A stretch of 64,000 bases of DNA. Source: Halalkalibacillus halophilus DSM 18494. GTDB lineage: Bacteria; Bacillota; Bacilli; Bacillales; Alkalibacillaceae. The stretch covers positions 39,441-103,440 of the forward strand of contig NZ_AUHI01000011.1 in the NCBI RefSeq assembly GCF_000423105.1, given 5' to 3'. Shown one piece after another: positions 40,714 through 50,109 of this stretch. Numbering within the stretch: position 1 is the stretch's first letter; the number at the start of each line of letters is the position of its first letter. The position numbers were made by a program, and so were the translations under genes. Below the pieces are notes generated by a model. The model searched no databases. It worked only from the letters and a program-made list of their open reading frames with translations, and was not told where the DNA came from.

Positions 40714-42105
40714 ATGATTGAAACAAAACTTTCTACAATTTCACAACAGATAGATTCTATTTATAATCAATTAAAAGAGAATGAGTCCATAAATGTTTCA
40801 CTTGTACAAGAGGTGCAACATCAAGATCCATTAGTATTTTATCAAGTAAATCATTTATATAAAGGGTATAGATGGTATTGGAAAAATGCTGAGGGTAGTT
40901 TTAAAATGACTGGAATTGGTCATTTTAAGACGATCCATGCCTCCTCAACCGACGAACGATTCCAGGCTGTAGAGCAGGAGATAAACAGATTTAAAAGTTC
41001 GATTGTACAACACGAAAAGCAACCATCTACAGGAGTGGGGCCAGTTTTTTTCGGAGGTTTTTCATTCTTTTCTTCGATAGCTAAAAGTTCAAGTTGGGAA
41101 AAATTTTATCCAGCTAGTTTTGTGTTGCCTGAGTTTCTACTTACTCTAGATGGAGATGATTGTTATTTAACATTTAACGCGAACATGAACAAAGAGACGG
41201 ATATTAATAAATTGAAACAAAAAGTAGAAGATATTCTTCCTTCACAAAGTAAACAAACACTTTCCCCTATGCCTAAGCGAAATCGAATCGTAGATGAATT
41301 AACTTATAAGCAATGGGAAGGAATCGTTAACCATGCTGTTAGGAACATTCAAGATGGTATGCTCGACAAAGTAGTTTTAGCTAGAAAAATAGACGTGGAA
41401 TTTAACCATGAGTTACCTATAGAGGTTATTTTGGATGCTTTAGAAAAAAAGCAGGCAAATAGTTACGTCTTTTCATTTGAAATTGGTGACGATGTATTTG
41501 TTGGTGCTTCTCCAGAAAGGTTAGTTCAAGTGAATAATCGATCTTTGTATTCTGCGTGTCTGGCAGGTTCGATAAGGCGAGGTTCCGATTCCGTTGAAGA
41601 TGATTTATTAGCTTCTGAATTACTACATGATGAAAAGAACCTACAAGAGCATGCGTATGTGGTGGATACCATTCGTTCCAGTATTGAAGCTTCTTGCGAA
41701 AAAGTTCATATCCCAAAAGAACCGGTAATTAGAGCGTTACAATCGATTCAGCACCTTTATACTCCAGTGTATGCTGAACTGAATGAGCGCACGACATTAT
41801 TCCAGATTGTGGAGCAATTACACCCAACTCCTGCGTTAGGTGGGGAGCCAAAAGGTTCTGCTATGAAGTTTATCAAATCACAAGAACCGATGGAGCGAGG
41901 TTGGTATGCCGCTCCTGTTGGATGGATAGATTCCAACGGGGATGGAGAATTTGCAGTAGCTATTCGTTCGGCACTAATTCAACATGATACAGCAACATTA
42001 TTTGCAGGGTGTGGCATTGTAGAAGATTCTGATCCGCAATCTGAATATGAGGAAACAGATTTGAAATTAAAAACAATGCTCTCAGCTTTAGGAGGCAACT
42101 TGTAA
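40714..42105 (+). CDS. menF: Isochorismate synthase MenF
   Basis: This 463-residue chorismate-binding enzyme has the conserved C-terminal catalytic domain (about residues 205-455) with KVVLARKIDV, FSFEIGDDVFVGASPERLV, HPTPALGGEPKGSA and FAVAIRSALIQ. It converts chorismate to isochorismate, the first committed step to menaquinone. ATG 40714 follows CGGAGGAACG. Its stop overlaps the menD start (TAATG), the first of several close links in the men operon. Confidence 0.94.
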   Translation: MIETKLSTISQQIDSIYNQLKENESINVSLVQEVQHQDPLVFYQVNHLYKGYRWYWKNAEGSFKMTGIGHFKTIHASSTDERFQAVEQEINRFKSSIVQHEKQPSTGVGPVFFGGFSFFSSIAKSSSWEKFYPASFVLPEFLLTLDGDDCYLTFNANMNKETDINKLKQKVEDILPSQSKQTLSPMPKRNRIVDELTYKQWEGIVNHAVRNIQDGMLDKVVLARKIDVEFNHELPIEVILDALEKKQANSYVFSFEIGDDVFVGASPERLVQVNNRSLYSACLAGSIRRGSDSVEDDLLASELLHDEKNLQEHAYVVDTIRSSIEASCEKVHIPKEPVIRALQSIQHLYTPVYAELNERTTLFQIVEQLHPTPALGGEPKGSAMKFIKSQEPMERGWYAAPVGWIDSNGDGEFAVAIRSALIQHDTATLFAGCGIVEDSDPQSEYEETDLKLKTMLSALGGNL

Positions 42106-43841
42106 TGACAATGGAAGCAAATACCTACTATGTATCGTACTTTATAGATGAATTATATAAAAGCGGCGTAGAGAATGTTGTTATTTCACCGGGCTCTCGT
42201 TCGACTTCTCTAGCTATGTTGGCCTCTGAACATCCTAATATGAAAGAGTGGGTTCATTTTGATGAACGTTCTGCCGCTTTTTTTGCATTAGGAATCGCCA
42301 AAGTTAGTCAAACGCCTGTTGTGTTAATTTGCACCTCTGGTACCGCTGCTGCAAACTATTATCCTGCAGTGGTAGAAGCTTACTATAGCCGAATCCCGCT
42401 TATCATCTTAACTGCTGACAGGCCTCACGAGTTACGTGACAACGGAGCACCACAAGCGATTGACCAGTTTCATATGTATGGAAATTATGCGAAAAAATTC
42501 TTTGAGATGGCGCTTCCAGAATCTGATTTTAGTATGCTTACTTATTCTAGAAGGCAAGCATCTCGTGCATGTCAAATAGCCAATTCTAGCCATAAGGGAG
42601 TTGTACAAGTCAACTTCCCATTTCGTGACCCATTGATTCCGGAGCTAGAGCTTCCTAAGCTTTGGGGCGAGTCAGAAGAAGCAGCCTTTTTAGAAACTGT
42701 ACCAAGTATAGAAACGATCTCAAACGATTATATGGATCAATTAGCTAAACGCATTCCCATTCATAAACGAATCGTCATTGCGTGTGGAGAATTGGTATCT
42801 CAAGAGGAATTAATTGCGATTAAAGAACTTGCAGATGCCTGGGAAGTACCTATTTTCGCTGACGTATTGTCAAATGTTAGACAGTTAAGTCATAGCCATG
42901 TGATTTCTAGCTTTGATGTTCTGCTAAAAAACGAAGAACTAAAAAAGCTATTTCAAGCAAATGTAGTAATCCGTTTTGGTTCCATGCCTGTTTCCAAAGC
43001 ATTTAACCAGTGGCTTACTAAATATCCACCTGATGAGTATTTGGTTATTGATCAAGATGCTGGGTACCGAGAACCAACAGGGAACCGCGCTACTTTAATA
43101 AATAGCGAAATATCCCCTTTTGTAAAAGGCTTATTAAAGCAAGTCCCGGTGCTTAAAAATACAGATAGTATCTATACAGCACAACTTCAGGAAGCTGATA
43201 AATTAGCAAGAAATATATTGGAAGAATCTACTCAACATGAGTTAACAGAAGGTGCGGTTGCTAATGTTTTAGCTAAAAAAGGAAACGAAGGAAGCACTAT
43301 TTTTGTAGGGAATAGTATGCCCATTCGTGACATGGACACTTTTTTCTTATCTCAACAAAATGAGATAACAGTTTATTCCAATCGAGGGGCTAATGGAATA
43401 GATGGAGTTATATCAACGGCTTTAGGAGTATCCACGACTTCTACTGATACGACGTTAATGATCGGTGATCTGTCATTTCTACATGATTATACGTCTTTTT
43501 TGTTAGCAAAGAAAAATAACTTATCATTACGAGTAATTGTCATTAACAATAATGGGGGAGGTATCTTCTCCTTTCTTCCACAACATGACTATCAAACGCA
43601 TTATGAGAAATTGTTTGGCACACCTTTTGATGCTCCGATTAAGGAAATGATTGAATCACTGGACATACCCTATTCACTTGTTCAAACGACTGATGAATTA
43701 GCAACACTCGTTGAACGTCCTGTTAAAGGACTAGAGGTAATTGAAGTGCAAACGAACAGAGAAGAAAACCAGCAGTGGCATCGTCATGTAACGGAAAAAG
43801 TTCACCAAGAAGTGAAGCGTCACATTAAAGGGGAAAAATAG
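42105..43841 (+). CDS. menD: SEPHCHC synthase MenD
   Basis: This 578-residue thiamine-diphosphate enzyme has the N-terminal pyrimidine-binding segment VVISPGSRSTSLAML and TSGTAAANYYPAVVEA, and the C-terminal ThDP/Mg motif GDLSFLHDYTSFL. It joins isochorismate and 2-oxoglutarate. ATG 42105 overlaps the menF stop, and AGGAGGC lies eight bases before. It is two bases upstream of menH. Confidence 0.95.
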   Translation: MTMEANTYYVSYFIDELYKSGVENVVISPGSRSTSLAMLASEHPNMKEWVHFDERSAAFFALGIAKVSQTPVVLICTSGTAAANYYPAVVEAYYSRIPLIILTADRPHELRDNGAPQAIDQFHMYGNYAKKFFEMALPESDFSMLTYSRRQASRACQIANSSHKGVVQVNFPFRDPLIPELELPKLWGESEEAAFLETVPSIETISNDYMDQLAKRIPIHKRIVIACGELVSQEELIAIKELADAWEVPIFADVLSNVRQLSHSHVISSFDVLLKNEELKKLFQANVVIRFGSMPVSKAFNQWLTKYPPDEYLVIDQDAGYREPTGNRATLINSEISPFVKGLLKQVPVLKNTDSIYTAQLQEADKLARNILEESTQHELTEGAVANVLAKKGNEGSTIFVGNSMPIRDMDTFFLSQQNEITVYSNRGANGIDGVISTALGVSTTSTDTTLMIGDLSFLHDYTSFLLAKKNNLSLRVIVINNNGGGIFSFLPQHDYQTHYEKLFGTPFDAPIKEMIESLDIPYSLVQTTDELATLVERPVKGLEVIEVQTNREENQQWHRHVTEKVHQEVKRHIKGEK

Positions 43842-43843
43842 CC

Positions 43844-44638
43844 ATGTTTATCGAAGTTGGCGAAAATAAATACCATGTACAAGTTTATGGGGAAGGCCCG
43901 CCAGTTATTTTTTTACATGGATTTACTGGGAAAGGAACTTCCTGGGACACGACCATTGATTGCCTGAAAACGGACTTCAAATGTATTACCGTCGATCTTC
44001 CAGGTCATGGATTAACAGAAACGAAAGAAATTAATTCCATGGAAGAAGTGGTAACAGACTTGAAGGAAGTTTTAGTAAAACTGAAGCTTCAGAAAGTTCA
44101 TTTGATTGGTTATTCTATGGGCGGAAGAACTGCCTTAGTGTTTGTTTCAATGTATCCAGAGTGGGTGGACCAGTTGGTGTTAATTGGAGCTTCCCCAGGT
44201 TTAGAAAATGATCAAGCACAAGAAAGAATCGAGCGAGACGAAAAATTAGCAGAACGTATTTTGAAAAATGGTGTAGAATCATTCGTTAAAAATTGGGAGA
44301 AAACCCCTTTATTCGAATCGCAACAGTATTTACCTGAAGATACTAAACTTAAGTTGAGAGAAGAAAGGTTGAGCCAGTCAGCAGAGGGGTTGGCGCTTTC
44401 TCTGAAATCAATGGGAACAGGAAGGCAGCCAAATATTTGGCCGAAACTAAAAAATATTAATCAAAATGTTTTATTAATTACCGGACAATTCGACGAAAAA
44501 TTTACAAATATGAATGAAAAAATGCTACAATATTTACCGAATGCTACTCATAAAAGTATTCCTGCTGTTGGGCATGCTGTTCAATTAGAACGTCCCACAG
44601 CTGTAGTTACTGAAGTAAATAAATTTTTAGATACATAA
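43844..44638 (+). CDS. menH: SHCHC synthase MenH (alpha/beta hydrolase)
   Basis: This 264-residue alpha/beta hydrolase has the oxyanion region VIFLHGFTGKG, nucleophile elbow IGYSMGGRTALVF (serine about residue 89) and C-terminal histidine in AVGHAVQLERP. In this operon it is the pyruvate-eliminating SHCHC synthase that follows MenD. It starts two bases after the menD stop and ends just before the menB ribosome site. Confidence 0.92.
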   Translation: MFIEVGENKYHVQVYGEGPPVIFLHGFTGKGTSWDTTIDCLKTDFKCITVDLPGHGLTETKEINSMEEVVTDLKEVLVKLKLQKVHLIGYSMGGRTALVFVSMYPEWVDQLVLIGASPGLENDQAQERIERDEKLAERILKNGVESFVKNWEKTPLFESQQYLPEDTKLKLREERLSQSAEGLALSLKSMGTGRQPNIWPKLKNINQNVLLITGQFDEKFTNMNEKMLQYLPNATHKSIPAVGHAVQLERPTAVVTEVNKFLDT

Positions 44639-44651
44639 GAGGAGGATGACA

Positions 44652-45470
44652 ATGACAGTAGAGTGGATTCAAGAAAAAGAATACGAAGAAATCAAGTATG
44701 AATCTTATGATGGAATCGCAAAAATTTCAATTAATCGTCCACATAAGCGTAATGCGTTTACCCCTTTAACAGTGCAAGAATTACTAGATGCATTTGCACG
44801 TGCAAGAGATAATTCTAATATCGGTGTAATTGTTCTAGCTGGAGTTGGCGACGACGCTTTCTGTTCAGGTGGAGATCAATCGGTCCGAGGACATGGTGGC
44901 TATGTTGGAGATGACAGCATCCCACGACTAAACGTATTAGACTTACAGCGTCTGATTCGTGTTATTCCTAAACCAGTAGTTGCGATGGTATCAGGTTATG
45001 CAATAGGAGGAGGACATGTGCTTCACGTTGTATGTGACCTCACAATCGCTGCTGATAATGCAATCTTCGGTCAAACAGGTCCAAAAGTAGGTAGCTTTGA
45101 TGCTGGATATGGTGCAGGTTTACTAGCTCGTATCGTTGGTCATAAGAAAGCTCGTGAAATTTGGTACTTATGCCGACAGTACAATGCAGAGGAAGCAAAA
45201 GATATGGGACTTGTAAATACAGTAGTGCCATTAGACCAACTAGAAGCGGAAACCATTCAGTGGTGCCAAGAGATGTTAGGTAAATCACCAACTGCTTTAA
45301 GATTCTTAAAGGCTTCTCTAAATGCTGATACAGATGGTTTAGCAGGATTGCAACAAATGGGCGGAGACGCTACTTTACTTTATTACACGACTGATGAAGC
45401 AAAAGAAGGAAGAGATGCGTTTAAAGAAAAACGCAAACCAGACTTCAAACAGTTTCCACGTTTCCCATAA
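44652..45470 (+). CDS. menB: DHNA-CoA synthase MenB
   Basis: This 272-residue crotonase-fold enzyme has AKISINRPHKRNAFTPLT, oxyanion loop GDDAFCSGGDQSVRGHGGY and KVGSFDAGYGAGLLARIVG, which are diagnostic of MenB. It cyclises succinylbenzoyl-CoA to DHNA-CoA. ATG 44652 is chosen because the GAGGAGG at 44639-44645 abuts the earlier ATG 44646. It is followed by a terminator, so menF-D-H-B appear to be one unit and menE-C another. Confidence 0.95.
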   Translation: MTVEWIQEKEYEEIKYESYDGIAKISINRPHKRNAFTPLTVQELLDAFARARDNSNIGVIVLAGVGDDAFCSGGDQSVRGHGGYVGDDSIPRLNVLDLQRLIRVIPKPVVAMVSGYAIGGGHVLHVVCDLTIAADNAIFGQTGPKVGSFDAGYGAGLLARIVGHKKAREIWYLCRQYNAEEAKDMGLVNTVVPLDQLEAETIQWCQEMLGKSPTALRFLKASLNADTDGLAGLQQMGGDATLLYYTTDEAKEGRDAFKEKRKPDFKQFPRFP

Positions 45471-45484
45471 ACAAATTACTTTTA

Positions 45485-45513
45485 AAAGTCGCACATAGTT
45501 AGTGCGACTTTTT
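45485..45513 (+). terminator. Terminator after menB
   Basis: A perfect 10-bp stem (AAAGTCGCAC with GTGCGACTTT) has a seven-base loop and ends in T-run. Confidence 0.92.
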
Positions 45514-45540
45514 CTATATTCATTCGTAGCGGTGTGAGAT

Positions 45541-45695
45541 TTCTGGATATAGTTGAAGTTTTATGGATAAGTGTTCTATATTGTGGATATAGTTTCGAGA
45601 ATTCTGGATATCGCTTTGATTTTTCTGGATTTAAAAAAAATCTCGTGGATAAAAGCATATTTTTCTGGAAATAAAGCAACTTTTGTGGATATTAC
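45541..45695. repeat. Phased 20-bp repeat array B, TCTGGATAT/GTGGATA core
   Basis: Eight degenerate units have cores (first G of GGATA or GGAAA) at 45545, 45565, 45585, 45606, 45627, 45647, 45667 and 45687. The spacing 20, 20, 21, 21, 20, 20, 20 is the same as array A at 15061-15215. Unit-specific details are shared too: GGATAAGTG in unit 2, an A-run after the core in unit 5, CTCGTGGATA in unit 6. It lies between menB and menE; the gap holds no gene. Confidence 0.88.
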
Positions 45696-45809
45696 ATCCT
45701 GCTAGTAATGATGAATTTAGTTCCATATCATATGATTGCATGAGAGACTCCATTCCAGTATGTTGTAGATAGAAAGATAATTATAAAAGTGCGATTGAAA
45801 GAAGTGTGA

Positions 45810-47273
45810 ATGATGATTAATTGGTTAGATAAAAGAGCAGATTTAAGTCCTGATACGGAAGCGATTGTCCTTCCAGATGGAGCTTCTTATACATTTGAAA
45901 AACTTCGTGAAGACGCTTTGGCTATGGCTCACACATTGGTAGCTGAGGGAATTCGTCCAGGTGATCACATTGCTGTATTATCAGAAAACAGCTATCGAAT
46001 GGTGGTCTTGATTTACGCTATTCACTATGTGAATGCGGTAGCAGTAATGTTAAATACACGACTTAGTCACGATGAATGGCGTTATCAACTTAAAGACAGT
46101 GGAGTAACTTTCCTCATTGCAAGTGAACAATATGAAAATAGTGCTTTGAATCTCCAAAGTCAGCAATGGTCTTTCATTAACTTAGATAATTTGAAGTTAC
46201 ATGTCACACCTTCTTCAGAAAACAAGTCATTCGATCAAAATCAGGTAGCGCAAATCATTTACACATCTGGTACAACTGGAAAGCCAAAAGGTGTTCAATT
46301 AACTTATGATAACCATTGGTGGAGTGCGATAGGATCGGCTTTAAATTTAGGGGTAACAAAGTCAGATCGCTGGTTATTAGCTTTGCCATTATTTCATGTG
46401 GGGGGATTATCTATACTGTATCGTAGTGTGATTTATGGAATGCCGGTTCATTTACATAATGGTTTTGACGCAAAATCTATTCATCATGAAATCATGCACA
46501 ACGGGATTACAATTGTTTCTGTTGTAACGGTTATGCTCCAGTCATTAGTTGATCTGTTATCAGATAATCGATATCCTGAAACTTTTCGTGCGATGCTTTT
46601 AGGTGGAGGTCCAGCACCAAAACAATTATTAAATTTATGTAAAAAATTAGATATTCCTGTTTTTCAAACATACGGTATGACAGAGACAGCCTCACAGTTT
46701 TCTACCTTAGATGAAAATTATGCTTTAGAAAAGCTCGGATCTGCTGGTAAACCTTTATTTCCAAATGAACTAAAGATTGTAAAGGATCAACCTGAGCATC
46801 AAGCAGGAGAAATTTATGTAAAAGGACCTTCTGTGACAAAAGGGTATTGGAATCGCCAAGAAGCAAATGAGCAAGCGTTTGAACAGGGATGGTTTAAAAC
46901 AGGAGACTTGGGTCAATTAGATGAGGATGGATTTTTATATTTATTAGATAGACGGAAGGATCTAATTATTTCAGGTGGAGAAAATATTTATCCTGCAGAA
47001 GTAGAGTCCGTCCTGCAACAATTTCCTGACATACAAGAAGCGGCAGTGGTTGCAAAAGAGGACAACAAATGGGGAGAAATACCAGTTGCCTATATTGTAG
47101 CTGATCAACGAATTGATGTAGAAGGCTTAAGTGAACATTGTGCAAAAGCATTAGCTAAATATAAAGTTCCAAAACAATTTATTTTTATAGATCACTTACC
47201 TCGCAATGCTTCAAAGAAGGTAATGCGGCATAAATTAAAACAACGGTTAATCGAGAAAGAAGGGGATTCGTAA
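45810..47273 (+). CDS. menE: o-Succinylbenzoate-CoA ligase MenE
   Basis: This 487-residue adenylate-forming ligase has the P-loop IIYTSGTTGKPKGVQLTY, the motif QTYGMTETASQF, the hinge DLGQLDEDGFLYLLDRRKD and the catalytic lysine region RNASKKVMRHKL. It activates OSB as the CoA ester. Two adjacent ATGs (45810, 45813) are possible starts. Its stop overlaps menC (TAATG). It is separated from menB by array B, so it probably has its own promoter in 45700-45790. Confidence 0.94.
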   Translation: MMINWLDKRADLSPDTEAIVLPDGASYTFEKLREDALAMAHTLVAEGIRPGDHIAVLSENSYRMVVLIYAIHYVNAVAVMLNTRLSHDEWRYQLKDSGVTFLIASEQYENSALNLQSQQWSFINLDNLKLHVTPSSENKSFDQNQVAQIIYTSGTTGKPKGVQLTYDNHWWSAIGSALNLGVTKSDRWLLALPLFHVGGLSILYRSVIYGMPVHLHNGFDAKSIHHEIMHNGITIVSVVTVMLQSLVDLLSDNRYPETFRAMLLGGGPAPKQLLNLCKKLDIPVFQTYGMTETASQFSTLDENYALEKLGSAGKPLFPNELKIVKDQPEHQAGEIYVKGPSVTKGYWNRQEANEQAFEQGWFKTGDLGQLDEDGFLYLLDRRKDLIISGGENIYPAEVESVLQQFPDIQEAAVVAKEDNKWGEIPVAYIVADQRIDVEGLSEHCAKALAKYKVPKQFIFIDHLPRNASKKVMRHKLKQRLIEKEGDS

Positions 47274-48385
47274 TGAATTTAAGAGAAATTGTAGTTAGAC
47301 AAGTGTCTATGAAATTAAAACAACCCTTTCAAACAGTGAACGGCTTAGTTGTCATTCGAGAAACTATAATTGTAGAAGCGCATGATGATCATGGGAAGGT
47401 TGGTTATGGAGAATGTGTTGCATTTGCAGATCCATTTTACACACCAGAAACGATTACAACCGCATGGAATATGATGAAATATTTCCTTCTACCTATATTA
47501 AATAAGCAAAAGGTATCTCACCCGAGCGAGCTTCATTCTTTATTTCAGAGTATTCAAGGCCATCAAATGGCAAAAGCAGGTATCGAAACGGCTTGTTATG
47601 ATTTATATGCGAAACAGCAAGGTGTGAGCTTAAAAGAATTAATTGGAGGAAAATATGACGAAGTAGAATCAGGTGTGGTCTTATCACTTACCGATGATGT
47701 TCAAAAGCAAGTGAAGGACTATCAAAAAAAAGGATATAAGCGCTATAAATTGAAAGTACAAAAAGGAAGAGAACGAGAAACCATTGAATCTATTCGAGAA
47801 TACATTGGAGATACACCTGTGATGTTTGATGGGAATGGTGCATACCAGCCTGAAGATATGCTTCACTTAAGTAAATTGGACAACCTAAACTTACAAATGA
47901 TAGAACAACCATTTAGACAAGATGATTTTTACTATCATAACCAGCTAAATAAACAGATGACAACACCAATTAGTTTAGATGAGTCTATAAAGTCAGAGCA
48001 TGATGCCTTTCAAGCATTTGAGTTAGAAGCTGGGGATAACTTAAATATCAAATTAGGAAGAGTTGGCGGGTACCAGGTTGCTCTTTTAATTCATGAATAC
48101 TCAAAAGTTGCAGGGGTTCCTTTATGGTGTGGTGGTATGTTGGAAACAGGTATTGGAAGGGCCCACAATGTAGCACTTGCTTCCTTAGAACAATTTACTT
48201 TGCCTGGTGACTTATCTGAGTCAGATCGCTATTGGGAGCAAGACATTATAGAACAACCTTTTAAAGTAAAAGACGGCAAGGTTAAAGTGCCAACAGAACC
48301 AGGAATTGGTGTGAAAGTTCATCATAAGCGTTTAGAATCTCGAACCATCAGAAAGTTCTCACATGCTTATGAACAACGTGCATAA
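47273..48385 (+). CDS. menC: o-Succinylbenzoate synthase MenC
   Basis: This 370-residue enolase-superfamily enzyme has the catalytic lysine in YKLKVQKGRE, metal ligands in VMFDGNGAY, MIEQPF and SLDESI, and a second lysine in NIKLGRVGGYQVA. It dehydrates SHCHC to OSB. The start overlaps the menE stop. With MenA, F, D, H, B, E and a candidate MenI, only the final methyltransferase MenG is not seen here. Confidence 0.93.
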   Translation: MNLREIVVRQVSMKLKQPFQTVNGLVVIRETIIVEAHDDHGKVGYGECVAFADPFYTPETITTAWNMMKYFLLPILNKQKVSHPSELHSLFQSIQGHQMAKAGIETACYDLYAKQQGVSLKELIGGKYDEVESGVVLSLTDDVQKQVKDYQKKGYKRYKLKVQKGRERETIESIREYIGDTPVMFDGNGAYQPEDMLHLSKLDNLNLQMIEQPFRQDDFYYHNQLNKQMTTPISLDESIKSEHDAFQAFELEAGDNLNIKLGRVGGYQVALLIHEYSKVAGVPLWCGGMLETGIGRAHNVALASLEQFTLPGDLSESDRYWEQDIIEQPFKVKDGKVKVPTEPGIGVKVHHKRLESRTIRKFSHAYEQRA

Positions 48386-48429
48386 AAATATATGTTCTAC
48401 TTCATATTAAATATGAGGTGGTAATCAAC

Positions 48430-48768
48430 ATGACAGATCCTAGGAAGTTTTATGTCAGCATAGAGTCTAAGGAAATCTCTGAGCTTAAGGCTGGGAATAA
48501 TGATGAATTTGTTATTTATGGTGGACCTGAAGATATTATAGCTTTAAGAGAATGTTTAGATGGGATGAAAGATGCAGAATTTGGAACCTTTTTGCGTTCG
48601 CATATCCCATTTAAGGAGTATCACAAAGATGGAGATAATGATGCTTATGACACGTGTTTAATGATGGCTTATAAACAAATTCATAAGCTTGGTGACGAGA
48701 AAACGAAAGAGCATATAGAGTCATTATCTTTTTTCGAAGAACTGGATAAGTTGGAAGAACTACGTTGA
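48430..48768 (+). CDS. Small conserved protein of unknown function
   Basis: This 112-residue soluble, acidic protein is probably alpha/beta with a helical C-terminus (ALRECLDGMKDAEFGTFLRSH; HIESLSFFEELDKLEEL). There is no signal or membrane segment. I do not recognise the family. ATG 48430 follows GAGGTGG with correct spacing; an in-frame GTG four codons earlier overlaps that site. A strong terminator includes its stop codon, supporting a real gene. Confidence 0.72.
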   Translation: MTDPRKFYVSIESKEISELKAGNNDEFVIYGGPEDIIALRECLDGMKDAEFGTFLRSHIPFKEYHKDGDNDAYDTCLMMAYKQIHKLGDEKTKEHIESLSFFEELDKLEELR

Positions 48769-48790
48769 AATATTTTACGTAGTTCTTTTT
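48755..48790 (+). terminator. Terminator overlapping the stop of the small gene
   Basis: AAGAACTACGT (48755-48765) pairs with ACGTAGTTCTT (48777-48787), followed by T-run. Confidence 0.9.
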
Positions 48791-48957
48791 TTAATTAATC
48801 TAGGCCATAAGCAAGTATATAGAATGATTAAGACTATCTAAACACCATGATAATTAGCCCTTTTGTTGGATTTATTAACATTGTATTACTTTTAGGTTTA
48901 TATCATATTTCAATAAGGTATAGAGTAACTATAAACAAGAGGGGTGGATGGACAACA

Positions 48958-49530
48958 ATGAAACAGTTCTTATATCAATTAACAGTGCTAGCAGTTATTA
49001 TAGCTTTGCCTTTAACATATGTATCAGCAAATTCTACATCAGAACAACTTAATGCTCAAACGAATAATAGTCATCAATTTCAACTACAAAATAAAAATGT
49101 ACAAGCACTATCATTAATGCAGGTCGAGGTAAATGAGGAAGAGCAGTTATCTCATGAACAGATTGTAAACGTAACGAATGAATTTATGGATCTTTTAGTA
49201 CAAGATACGAATGACCAATACCAAGTAACGAATTATGATACTTTGGAAGAACTCAAAGAAGCTTTTGATACTGTGGCAGATCGTGCAATTACAGATGAAT
49301 ATGTAGATTTCTTTTATAAAGAAGAAGAAGACGGGTTATATATTGTTCCTACACAAACGCCACCATGGTTTGATGAGTCTGTGGATTATGAAGTAACTGA
49401 TTTAGGGAATCAAACATATCAAGTAACGCAGTCCAATGAGACAGACTTATACGGTGATTACACAATAAATCTCGAGATCGAATTGAATGATAACAATGAT
49501 GCCATTATAATGGGTGTACAGTACCAATAA
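48958..49530 (+). CDS. Secreted protein of unknown function
   Basis: This 190-residue predicted exported protein has signal peptide MKQFLYQLTVLAVIIALPL with likely cleavage after VSA. The mature part is acidic: a helix pair (residues about 60-110), then GLYIVPTQTPPWFDES and paired strands. It resembles the lipoprotein at 17704-18258 in layout and spacing. No named family is recognised. A longer frame begins at 48847, but GAGGGGTGG before ATG 48958 and the clean signal peptide favour the shorter form. Confidence 0.7.
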   Translation: MKQFLYQLTVLAVIIALPLTYVSANSTSEQLNAQTNNSHQFQLQNKNVQALSLMQVEVNEEEQLSHEQIVNVTNEFMDLLVQDTNDQYQVTNYDTLEELKEAFDTVADRAITDEYVDFFYKEEEDGLYIVPTQTPPWFDESVDYEVTDLGNQTYQVTQSNETDLYGDYTINLEIELNDNNDAIIMGVQYQ

Positions 49531-49560
49531 GAAATCTTGCTAAAAAAGGATTGTGTAGGT

Positions 49561-50028
49561 GTGCATCAGTTTAAGGATTACTATAACAATACAGTAAAAT
49601 TTGTAGAAAATGAGCAATACTTTTCAACAGAACCGAAACATGTTTGGGTAATCGCCAAGTATAAAGGGAAGTGGCTTTTAACAAAACATAAAGAGCGAGG
49701 AATCGAGTTTCCAGGTGGGAAAGTTGAAGAAGGTGAATCAGCAGAAGAAGCGGCCATTCGTGAGGTGAAAGAGGAGACGGGTGGGATCGTTTCTTCGCTT
49801 CGTTTTGTTGGACAATATTATGTGAGTGGAAAAGGTGGTACGATCATAAAAAATGTCTATTATGCCACTATTGCTCAATTAGAAGAACATACGCATTATT
49901 TAGAAACAGACGGTCCAGTGTTATTTTCTAAACTGCCACGAAACTTAAAGTACAAAAAAGACTTTAGCTTTATGATGAAAGATCATGTGTTGAAACTTTC
50001 TATGAAATTAATTAATGAAAAGCGTTAA
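49561..50028 (+). CDS. ytkD: NUDIX hydrolase YtkD
   Basis: This 155-residue NUDIX enzyme has a full NUDIX box, GGKVEEGESAEEAAIREVKE followed by ETGG (about residues 61-84). It matches B. subtilis YtkD, which hydrolyses oxidised or canonical nucleoside triphosphates. The start is GTG at 49561 giving MHQFKDYYNNTV, the family N-terminus; AAAAGGA lies ten bases before. A TTG eight codons upstream is less likely. It is convergent with pckA. Confidence 0.88.
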   Translation: MHQFKDYYNNTVKFVENEQYFSTEPKHVWVIAKYKGKWLLTKHKERGIEFPGGKVEEGESAEEAAIREVKEETGGIVSSLRFVGQYYVSGKGGTIIKNVYYATIAQLEEHTHYLETDGPVLFSKLPRNLKYKKDFSFMMKDHVLKLSMKLINEKR

Positions 50029-50063
50029 ATTAAAGTAAGTGGATATTGGAAACATAACGAACA

Positions 50064-50097
50064 AAAAAAGCGTTCCGGTAATCCGGAACGCTTTTTT
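50064..50097. terminator. Bidirectional terminator between ytkD and pckA
   Basis: A 15-bp perfect stem from A-run to T-run (AAAAAAGCGTTCCGG with CCGGAACGCTTTTTT) and a four-base loop. Confidence 0.95.
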
Positions 50098-50109
50098 GTA
50101 TTATTCTCA

